The translations under genes were made by a program, and so were the position numbers. The notes under the pieces are model-generated. The model worked only from the letters and a program-made list of their open reading frames with translations. It searched no databases and was not told the origin of the DNA. Positions 1-5,061 of a stretch of DNA of 5,061 nucleotides are shown here, in pieces; the stretch's first letter is position 1; every line of letters starts with the position of its first letter. This DNA is from an uncultured Rhodanobacter sp. (GTDB lineage Bacteria; Pseudomonadota; Gammaproteobacteria; Xanthomonadales; Rhodanobacteraceae), in the NCBI GenBank assembly GCA_903827735.1, contig CAIKJM010000098.1, positions 1-5,061 on the forward strand. The letters run 5' to 3'.

Positions 1-1037
1 AAGAAGTGATGCAGCCAGACCAGATAGGCCAGCACGGTGATCACGATCGTGGCGTAAACCATCGAGGTATAGCCGAACAGGCGCTTGCGGCTGAAGGTGG
101 AGGTGACTTCGGAAAAAATGCCGAACGCCGGCAGGATCAGGATGTATACCTCAGGGTGACCCCAGATCCAGATCAGGTTGACGTACATCATCGCGTTACC
201 ACCAAGCGTGGTGGTAAAGAAGTTCGTGCCGGCGTAGCGATCGAGCGAAAGCAGCACCAACACCGCGGTCAGCACCGGGAAGGCGGCAACGATCAGCACG
301 TTGGTGCACAGCGCGGTCCACACGAACATTGGCATCTTCATCAGGCTCATGCCGGGCGCACGCATCTTGATGATGGTGACCAGCAGGTTGATGCCCGACA
401 ACAAGGTTCCGACACCGGCAATCTGCAAGGACCAGATGTAGTAGTCCACTCCCACGTCGGGACTCGCCGCAATGCCCGACAGCGGCGGGTAGGCCAGCCA
501 GCCGGTGCGCGCGAACTCGCCGACGAACAGCGACATCATCACCAGCACGGTTCCGGCCGCGGTCATCCAGAAGCTGAAGTTGTTGAGGAACGGAAACGCC
601 ACGTCGCGCGCGCCGATCTGCAGCGGAATGACGAAGTTCATGATGCCGGTGATCAGCGGCATCGCTACGAAGAAAATCATGATCACGCCGTGCGCGGTAA
701 ACACTTGGTCATAGTGTTCCGGCGGCAGAAAGCCGTTGTTGGCCCCGAACGACATCGCCTGCTGCGCGCGCATCATGATGGCATCGGAAAAGCCGCGCAG
801 CAGCATCACCAGACCAAGGATGATGTACATGATGCCGATTTTCTTGTGGTCGATGCTGGTGAACCATTCGTGCCACAAATAGCCCCACAGGCGGTTGTAG
901 GTGATGACAGCCACCAACGCCAGGCCACCCAGCATGACGGCGATCATGGTGCCCAGCACGATCGGCACGTGCAGAGGCAGCGCCTCCCACGTCAGCCGAC
1001 CGAAAATCAGTTTTACGGGATCGAGGTGATCAAACAT
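1..1037 (-). CDS. cyoB: Cytochrome bo-type ubiquinol oxidase subunit I (N-terminal part, cut by window edge)
   Basis: Inner-membrane catalytic subunit of the heme-copper quinol oxidase; it oxidises ubiquinol, reduces O2 to water and pumps protons. The 345 codons present align with E. coli CyoB (about 663 aa, from memory) without gaps, shifted by 10 residues. Visible residues: the quinol-site set R81, D85, H108 and Q111; heme b ligand H116 in TAHGVIMIFF; D145 at the D-channel entrance; CuB ligand H294 with the cross-linked Tyr Y298 in GHPEVY; CuB pair H343-H344 at the window edge. The second heme b ligand and the heme o3 ligand lie beyond the window. I chose the ATG at 1037 (MFDHLDPV); an in-frame ATG at 1061 would add eight residues, and neither has a good Shine-Dalgarno. 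It follows cyoA on the same strand after 81 bases, so it is probably the second gene of a cyoABCD operon. Family assignment is very secure; the start is uncertain. Confidence 0.97.
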   Translation of the reverse strand, partial: MFDHLDPVKLIFGRLTWEALPLHVPIVLGTMIAVMLGGLALVAVITYNRLWGYLWHEWFTSIDHKKIGIMYIILGLVMLLRGFSDAIMMRAQQAMSFGANNGFLPPEHYDQVFTAHGVIMIFFVAMPLITGIMNFVIPLQIGARDVAFPFLNNFSFWMTAAGTVLVMMSLFVGEFARTGWLAYPPLSGIAASPDVGVDYYIWSLQIAGVGTLLSGINLLVTIIKMRAPGMSLMKMPMFVWTALCTNVLIVAAFPVLTAVLVLLSLDRYAGTNFFTTTLGGNAMMYVNLIWIWGHPEVYILILPAFGIFSEVTSTFSRKRLFGYTSMVYATIVITVLAYLVWLHHF

Positions 1038-1118
1038 CTTCTGCACCAAAACTTGAAACATCGAAACAAAGGGCGCTCGATGGATAAGCGCGCCATAAAA
1101 GAGCGCGGTCGCCGAAGC

Positions 1119-2174
1119 TCACCGCGGGCTGCCAACCGGCGCCGCCGCGGGCGTGTTTTTCGCATCGCCGGCGGGCATATGCATGCCGGACATGTCCATG
1201 CCGGCCATGGAGCCATCGCTGGCGGGCGTCTCGCCATGCAACGCAGTGGCATGTTCACCAGCCGCGCCGTGGGATGGCTCACCCATCATGTTGTTGGCGC
1301 ATGACTGACCGGCGGCGACGCAGTTCATCATGATGGCGTCGTACAAATGCGTGTCGACGCTGGAATAGAAGTGCACCGGCTCACGTTCGCTGGGCTCGGC
1401 CAGGCGCAGATAGGTGTCGCGATCCAGGCTGTCGGCACTCTTGCGCGCTTTGGCCACCCAGGCGTCGAAGTCCTGGTCGTTCATGCCATAGAACTTGAAG
1501 CGCATGCCGGAGAAGCCGTCGCCACTGAAGTTGGCGGAGAAGCCCTCATACACGCCCGTCTTGTTGATCACGGCACTGAGCTTGGTTTCCATGCCCGGCA
1601 TCGCATAGATCTGCCCAGCCAGCGATGGAATGAAGAACGAGTTCATCACTGAGCTGGCGGTGATCTTGAACTGGATCGGCCGATCCACCGGTGCGGCGAG
1701 TTCGTTGACTGTGGCAATGCCCTGTTCCGGATAGAAAAACAGCCATTTCCAATCCAGCGCCACCACCTCAACCACGAGAGGCTTCACCTCTGCAGCGACC
1801 GGTTTGCTTGCCGAAATGCGGTCTAGCGAACGGTACGGGTCGAGCTTGTGCGTGCTGACCCAGGTCAATGCGCCCAGTGCGATGATGATCAGCAGCGGTG
1901 CCGACCACACCACCAATTCAAGCATGGTCGAGTGATGCCATTCGGGATCGTAAGACGCATCCTTATTTTTCGCCCGGTAGCGCCAGGCGAACAAAAGCGT
2001 CAGCGCAATGACGGGAATGACGATCAGCAACATCAGCCCCAGCGAGATAATGATCAGATCCCGCTGCTGTACGGCAATGTCACCTTCGGGATGCAGCAGC
2101 ACGGCGTGACAGCCTGCCAATAGCGCGAGGGCAGGTAGCAACAACAGTCCGCGGAGGTATTTTTTGAGGGGCAT
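1119..2174 (-). CDS. cyoA: Cytochrome bo-type ubiquinol oxidase subunit II, lipoprotein
   Basis: Subunit II of the quinol oxidase, 351 aa (E. coli CyoA is about 315). A lipoprotein signal peptide ends in the lipobox LAGC, with C22 as the acylated residue. Two membrane helices follow (about 39-63 and 86-107), then a periplasmic cupredoxin domain (about 131-245) with the family motifs DWKWLFFYPEQGIATVNE and SVMNSFFIPSLAGQIYAMPG. The CuA ligand set (Cys-x3-Cys, His, Met) of cytochrome c oxidases is absent: the equivalent stretch reads YEGFSANFSGDGFSGM, which marks a quinol oxidase. The tail from about 280 is rich in Met, His and Cys (C285, C292, H302, H308, H313, then MAGMDMSGMHM). E. coli CyoA also ends in a His/Met-rich tail but, as I remember it, lacks the Cys pair. 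The ATG at 2174 is the only useful start, because an in-frame TAG lies four codons upstream. No clear ribosome binding site. It heads the operon and diverges from the transporter gene. Confidence 0.97.
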   Translation of the reverse strand: MPLKKYLRGLLLLPALALLAGCHAVLLHPEGDIAVQQRDLIIISLGLMLLIVIPVIALTLLFAWRYRAKNKDASYDPEWHHSTMLELVVWSAPLLIIIALGALTWVSTHKLDPYRSLDRISASKPVAAEVKPLVVEVVALDWKWLFFYPEQGIATVNELAAPVDRPIQFKITASSVMNSFFIPSLAGQIYAMPGMETKLSAVINKTGVYEGFSANFSGDGFSGMRFKFYGMNDQDFDAWVAKARKSADSLDRDTYLRLAEPSEREPVHFYSSVDTHLYDAIMMNCVAAGQSCANNMMGEPSHGAAGEHATALHGETPASDGSMAGMDMSGMHMPAGDAKNTPAAAPVGSPR

Positions 2175-2222
2175 TGCGTGGGGCTAAACTGTCTGGGGAT
2201 ACGTAAAAAGGTACACTTGTTG

Positions 2223-2233
2223 CTGCAATGCAG
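2223..2233. repeat. Short 5-1-5 inverted repeat beside the operator-like dyad
   Basis: CTGCA-A-TGCAG is a perfect 5-base-arm dyad ending two bases before the larger 8-3-8 repeat. It lies in the presumed cyoA leader or promoter-proximal DNA. It is short enough to arise by chance; its place in a cluster of dyads is the only reason to list it. Confidence 0.3.
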
Positions 2234-2235
2234 GA

Positions 2236-2254
2236 ATAGGACACTTTGTCCTAT
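2236..2254. repeat. Perfect 8-3-8 inverted repeat, operator-like
   Basis: ATAGGACA, a 3-base centre CTT, then TGTCCTAT: two fully complementary 8-base arms, 62 bases upstream of the cyoA start and 84 upstream of the transporter start. The size and symmetry suit a dimeric transcription factor. The GGACA/TGTCC half-sites loosely recall palindromes reported for some Rrf2-family redox or Fe-S regulators, but I cannot assign a protein. As RNA it could form only a short hairpin with a 3-base loop and no T-run, so a terminator is unlikely. The repeat is seen directly; its operator role is inferred. Confidence 0.55.
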
Positions 2255-2295
2255 GGCGGCGCCATTCCTTGGATGCGATGCTTTGCAACGAGCGT

Positions 2296-2301
2296 AGTAT
2301 A
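2296..2301 (-). promoter_or_regulatory. Possible -10 element for cyoA
   Basis: Read on the minus strand this is TATACT, five of six matches to the sigma-70 consensus TATAAT. At the usual 16-18 base spacing the upstream hexamer is poor (CGGGAC-like, 2318-2325), so a sigma-70 promoter here would probably need an activator. Transcription would start near 2288, giving a cyoA leader of about 115 bases that includes the 8-3-8 inverted repeat. The same A/T-rich spot also offers a -10-like TAGTAT on the plus strand (2295-2300), about 38 bases before the transporter start. Weak call in both directions. Confidence 0.3.
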
Positions 2302-2305
2302 TCGC

Positions 2306-2315
2306 TGTTGCAACA
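2306..2315. repeat. 10-base palindrome TGTTGCAACA upstream of both divergent genes
   Basis: A perfect 10-base palindrome lying just upstream (minus-strand sense) of the -10-like TATACT, inside what would be the -35/-10 spacer of a cyoA promoter. A protein bound there could activate or block cyoA transcription. It also falls 24 bases before the transporter start. Its core TTGCAA recurs at 2283-2288. Function inferred only from position. Confidence 0.35.
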
Positions 2316-2338
2316 TACGTCCCGAACCGAGCAATCCG

Positions 2339-3676
2339 ATGTCGAGCATTTCCCAAGCACACCAAGACCCGTCCACCCGTCTAGCGGATTACGATGATGG
2401 CGGCATCGCGGCCGGACACTCGAAAGTGGCTCCCGGGGAAATTGCTGTTGGCGTGGTGATCGGTCGTACCTCGGAGAACTTCGACTTCTTCGTGTTCGGC
2501 ATCGCGTCGGTGATGGTTTTCCCCTCGGTATTTTTTCCATTCGCCAATCGGCTCGATGGCACATTGATGTCGTTCGCTGTTTTTGCGATGGCTTTCATCG
2601 CCCGGCCGATCGGCACCACGCTTTTCATGGCCATCCAGCGCCGCATGGGGCGCGGATTCAAACTGACCCTGGCGCTGTTCCTGCTCGGCACGTCGACGGT
2701 GGGTATGGCTTTCCTGCCCAGCTATAGCGTGCTAGGCGGCGGTGCCATCGTGCTGCTGGCGTTCTTCCGATTGCTGCAGGGCTTTGCCCTGGGCGGGTCC
2801 TGGGATGGTCTTCCCTCGCTGCTGGCACTCAATGCACCGGCATCGAAGCGCGGCTGGTATTCCATGTTGGGCCAGCTCGGCGCACCGATCGGTTTCATGC
2901 TCGCCGGCGCACTCTTCCTGTTCCTCCACGGCAACCTCTCCAACGACGATTTCATGGACTGGGGCTGGCGCTATCCGTTCTTCGTGGCCTTCGCGATCAA
3001 CGTGGTTGCCCTGTTCGCCCGTCTGCGGCTGGTACTGACCGAGGAATACACGCAGCTGCTGGAAGAGGGCAATCTGGAGCCCATCGGTATCACCGAAATG
3101 CTGCGGGCGCAGGGCTACAACCTGTTCATTGGTGCGTTTGCTGCGCTGGCCAGCTACGCGCTATTCCATCTGGTGACAGTGTTCCCGCTGTCGTGGATCG
3201 CGCTCAACGGCACGCAAACGCTGGACAGCGTGCTGATCGTGCAAATCATTGGCGGCGCCTTGGGCGTGCTGGGTACCATCGCATCCGGCATGCTGGCCGA
3301 CCGCTTCGGTCGGCGTAACACCTTGGGTACCCTGGCCGTGCTGATCGGCATCTTTGCCCTGTTCGCACCGTGGCTGCTGGACGGTAGCGCGGCGGCGCAG
3401 GATGCTTTCATCCTGATTGGCTTCGCGCTGCTCGGCGTCTCTTACGGTCAGGCTTCCGGCACGGTGACGGCCAACTTTTTGGCCCGCTTCCGCTATACCG
3501 GCGCGGCGCTCACCTCCGACTTCGCTTGGCTGATCGGCGCTGCCTTCGCGCCGCTGGTGGCACTGAGCCTATCGGTCAAGTTCGGGCTGGCCGCGGTCAG
3601 CGTTTATCTGATCTCCGGCGCCGCCTGCACGCTCGTTGCTCTGAAGATTAACCGCGCGCTGGAATCGCGCGACTGA
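2339..3676 (+). CDS. MFS transporter, metabolite:H+ symporter-like, substrate unknown
   Basis: A 445-aa inner-membrane carrier with about 12 hydrophobic segments between residues 34 and 436 and a roughly 33-residue polar N-terminus, the usual size for the family. First-helix sequence GRTSENFDFFVFG (42-54) corresponds to the MHS-type G-T-T-I-E-W-Y-D-F-F signature, and ARPIGTTLF (88-96) to the following conserved segment. The second-half MFS motif ADRFGRR (320-326) is intact. The first-half motif is altered (IQRRMGRG, 99-106, with Arg where the conserved Asp is expected), and QGFALGGSWDG (147-157) has Ser where the family usually has Glu. MHS members carry organic acids, osmolytes such as proline/betaine or aromatic acids with protons; the substrate here cannot be read from sequence. 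The ATG at 2339 is preferred (weak GAG at 2329-2331). An in-frame ATG at 2246 would add 31 poorly hydrophobic, Cys/Arg-containing residues and overlap the operator-like repeat. Divergent from cyoA, convergent with the cyclase gene. Confidence 0.93.
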   Translation: MSSISQAHQDPSTRLADYDDGGIAAGHSKVAPGEIAVGVVIGRTSENFDFFVFGIASVMVFPSVFFPFANRLDGTLMSFAVFAMAFIARPIGTTLFMAIQRRMGRGFKLTLALFLLGTSTVGMAFLPSYSVLGGGAIVLLAFFRLLQGFALGGSWDGLPSLLALNAPASKRGWYSMLGQLGAPIGFMLAGALFLFLHGNLSNDDFMDWGWRYPFFVAFAINVVALFARLRLVLTEEYTQLLEEGNLEPIGITEMLRAQGYNLFIGAFAALASYALFHLVTVFPLSWIALNGTQTLDSVLIVQIIGGALGVLGTIASGMLADRFGRRNTLGTLAVLIGIFALFAPWLLDGSAAAQDAFILIGFALLGVSYGQASGTVTANFLARFRYTGAALTSDFAWLIGAAFAPLVALSLSVKFGLAAVSVYLISGAACTLVALKINRALESRD

Positions 3677-3794
3677 TCGGCAGGTCCGCGCGGACGAACG
3701 TCACGCGCGGCACCTACGGCGGTGACGGCACAGTTGCCCGGCTTTCGGTTCAGCGCGTAGATCGCCGGTTGCAAGTTGCGGCGCGAATTGCCAG
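3677..3794. other. Convergent intergenic spacer with weak dyads, no clear terminator
   Basis: These 118 bases lie between the 3' ends of the transporter and cyclase genes. A perfect 12-base palindrome GTCCGCGCGGAC (3684-3695) begins eight bases after the transporter stop. A 6-base-arm pair CGTCAC/GTGACG (3699-3704 with 3722-3727, 17-base loop) follows. Neither is followed by a T-run in either direction, so I do not call an intrinsic terminator; Rho-dependent ending or weak hairpins stabilising the 3' end are possible. I see no small gene here. Confidence 0.4.
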
Positions 3795-4904
3795 CTAGTG
3801 CCGAATGCTGTTACCTCTACGCGCACGCTTGTCGACGTACATGGCGGCATCGGCTTGGATGAGCAGGGCCGCAGCGTCCGGGACACCCGGTGCAGCGACG
3901 ATCACGCCGGCGCTCGGGCCGACGTAATCGATGACGTGATCATCCAAACGGAATCTCCCCGTACCCGCTGCCTGCAGTTTGGCCCCAAGCACAGCGGCCG
4001 CGGCCTCCGCGTCGCTGCGCGCGACCGTGGCGAGCGCTACGAACTCGTCGCCCCCGAGCCGCGCCACGAAGTCGCCTGATCGAACGGCGCCTTGTATGCG
4101 AGTGCCGATGGCGACGAGGAGTTGGTCGCCCGTGTCGTGCCCGTACTGGTCGTTGACGGCCTTGAAATGATCCAGATCGATAAAGGCAACGATCAGTGCG
4201 AGCTCGCCGGACTCGGTCGAGGCGATACGCTTCCCCATCTCTCCCATCAAGGCACGTCTGTTGGGCAGCTGCGTCGTGGCATCGGTCAGCGCGTTGAGCG
4301 CCAGTATTTCGTTGGCTTTCCAGAGCGCCAGCACCAGCTTCTCGCGCTCGACCCGCTGCGCGATTAGGATCGAAAACATTTGCAGCACCTGCTCGGCTCC
4401 TTCAGCGATGGGCTTGCTTCGATCGCTGGCTGCGCACAGCGTGCCGTAAAGGGCACCATCGTGGGTACGCACCGCCGTGCTGGCATAGGTAGAAATGCCC
4501 AACTCCCTAGCTGCGTCATGGTCGCCCCAGCGTAGGGCGACATCATCGGTATAGGAGCACTCTTCCTCCAGCGCCCGTTTGCACAGGGTGGATTCCCAAG
4601 GAACCGATATGCCTTCGGGAATTCGCAGGCGCTGCGTATTGCGCGCAAACAGAACATGCTGAACGCCCGCAGCTTCATCGATGGTCGTGAGATAGGTGGA
4701 CTCAAGGCCAGTGACGGCTTCCAGCATTTCCAGCAAGGGTCGCACCAGCTCTTCCAGCGTATGCGCACGAGCCATCGACACCGCGAGCTTGCCGACAAAA
4801 TCAAATGTTTGCGGCTTGGACCGTGCCGTTTTCATCATCGCAGTGCGCATCGCCAGCGTCGGATAGAGGGAAGCAAAAAAATCCCCGCCAGAATGCCATT
4901 TCAT
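3795..4904 (-). CDS. GAF-GGDEF protein, probable diguanylate cyclase
   Basis: A 369-aa soluble protein that should condense two GTP into cyclic di-GMP. An N-terminal GAF sensor domain spans about 45-190 (segments STLCKRALEE and ALYGTLCAASD are typical), then a connecting helix (about 185-208) leads into a GGDEF domain (about 205-365). Active-site residues are present: D243 (metal) in FIDLDHFKAVND, N251 and D260 (guanine contacts) and GGDEF at 284-288 with D286 at the metal position. R275-S-G-D278 sits five residues before GGDEF and is the RxxD inhibitory site for product feedback. There is no EAL or HD-GYP domain, membrane helix or signal peptide, so it acts in the cytoplasm. The GAF ligand is unknown. 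The longest start is at 4904; the first 23 residues look unlike the domain, and ATG at 4835 (MKTARSKP, residue 24) or 4850 may be the true start, none having a good Shine-Dalgarno. It stands alone, convergent to the transporter. Confidence 0.93.
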   Translation of the reverse strand: MKWHSGGDFFASLYPTLAMRTAMMKTARSKPQTFDFVGKLAVSMARAHTLEELVRPLLEMLEAVTGLESTYLTTIDEAAGVQHVLFARNTQRLRIPEGISVPWESTLCKRALEEECSYTDDVALRWGDHDAARELGISTYASTAVRTHDGALYGTLCAASDRSKPIAEGAEQVLQMFSILIAQRVEREKLVLALWKANEILALNALTDATTQLPNRRALMGEMGKRIASTESGELALIVAFIDLDHFKAVNDQYGHDTGDQLLVAIGTRIQGAVRSGDFVARLGGDEFVALATVARSDAEAAAAVLGAKLQAAGTGRFRLDDHVIDYVGPSAGVIVAAPGVPDAAALLIQADAAMYVDKRARRGNSIRH

Positions 4905-5061
4905 CTGCTAATTGCGAAAGTGGCGCCGCATTGCAATGTTTTTTGCATGGCCAACAACACGGTGCTGGCTATAGCAAGCAATGAGTGCTGATCGCTGACG
5001 CGGGCCGCATGGGGTTCCGCATGATTATGTATTTCTTGCAAAAGTTGGCTAAAGCCTTGGC
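4905..5061. promoter_or_regulatory. Upstream region of the diguanylate cyclase gene
   Basis: These 157 bases hold no gene I can support and presumably include the minus-strand promoter of the cyclase. A minus-strand CATAAT around 5020-5025 resembles a -10 box but has no good -35 partner. TTGCAA hexamers lie at 4931-4936 and 5036-5041. The window ends before the next gene on the right can be seen. Confidence 0.35.
4929..4938. repeat. 10-base palindrome CATTGCAATG upstream of the cyclase gene
   Basis: A perfect palindrome 24 bases upstream of the longest cyclase start (about 93 from the alternative start at 4835). It shares the TTGCAA core with the TGTTGCAACA palindrome near the cyoA/transporter promoters. 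It may be a protein-binding site or chance; position is the only support. Confidence 0.3.

Larger units (their letters stand above)
2175..2338. promoter_or_regulatory. Divergent regulatory region between cyoA and the transporter gene
   Basis: These 164 bases separate two divergent start codons and must hold both promoters unless one gene is read from elsewhere. They are richer in A/T than the flanking genes. They contain several perfect dyads (2223-2233, 2236-2254, 2306-2315) and a -10-like element on the minus strand at 2296-2301. I see no convincing -35 box for either direction and no riboswitch. In other bacteria cyo operons respond to oxygen, iron or copper through regulators such as ArcA, Fnr/Anr or Fur. 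I do not recognise a clear site for any of these here. Confidence 0.6.

Noticed and set aside
6..1304. 432-codon open frame on the plus strand opposite cyoB and the end of cyoA
   Set aside because: It is antisense to two certain oxidase genes, its product is a low-complexity His/Gln/Arg-rich string with no domain, and long antisense frames are common in GC-rich genes.
1119..2174. Cytochrome c oxidase subunit II (CuA type) as an identity for cyoA
   Set aside because: The CuA Cys-x3-Cys/His/Met ligand set is missing and the sequence follows E. coli CyoA closely, including the lipobox.
2246..2338. Longer start for the transporter at 2246
   Set aside because: It would place the coding start inside the 8-3-8 repeat and add 31 residues unlike an MHS N-terminus; the ATG at 2339 gives the expected protein size.
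2054..2564. Minus-strand open frames (2054-2365 and 2184-2564) across the cyoA/transporter spacer
   Set aside because: They overlap cyoA or the transporter in other frames, have Cys/Arg-rich compositions typical of shadow frames and show no recognisable domain.
3684..3727. Intrinsic terminator between the convergent genes
   Set aside because: The dyads are short, one has no natural loop, and neither is followed by a T-run on either strand.
4092..4367. Plus-strand open frames inside the diguanylate cyclase gene
   Set aside because: They are antisense to the conserved GGDEF and GAF coding sequence, with no domain or ribosome binding site.
1..5061. CRISPR array, transposon ends, tRNA or phage attachment site
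   Set aside because: I saw no regularly spaced direct repeats, transposase sequence, cloverleaf-like segment or paired long repeats on either strand.

Overview
The window looks like a GC-rich proteobacterial chromosome segment, most likely gammaproteobacterial and possibly of the Xanthomonadales/Rhodanobacteraceae type. That placement is inferred from protein style and remembered gene organisation, not from any search. It holds four protein genes. There is no RNA gene, insertion sequence, CRISPR array, phage gene or origin that I can support.

Left half (1-2174, minus strand): the 5' end of a cytochrome bo-type ubiquinol oxidase operon. cyoA (subunit II, a lipoprotein without CuA ligands) is followed by cyoB (subunit I), which runs off the left edge after 345 codons. 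cyoC, cyoD and perhaps cyoE would be expected just outside. The oxidase takes electrons from ubiquinol, reduces oxygen to water and pumps protons across the inner membrane.

Middle (2175-3676): a 164-base divergent regulatory region separates cyoA from a plus-strand MFS transporter resembling the metabolite:H+ symporter (MHS) group. This region carries several dyads, the best being a perfect 8-3-8 inverted repeat that could be an operator. The shared region suggests, but does not prove, joint control of the respiratory oxidase and a proton-coupled carrier.

Right part (3677-5061): a 118-base convergent spacer without a clear terminator, then a minus-strand GAF-GGDEF protein. It has an intact GGDEF active site and an RxxD inhibitory site, so it is probably an active, cytoplasmic, product-inhibited diguanylate cyclase. 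The last 157 bases are its upstream region.

Nothing here is a clearly new system; the genes belong to known families. The points most worth a second look are the dyads between cyoA and the transporter, the altered signature motifs of the transporter, the Cys/Met/His-rich tail of CyoA, and the restriction of the palindromic hexamer TTGCAA to non-coding DNA in this window.
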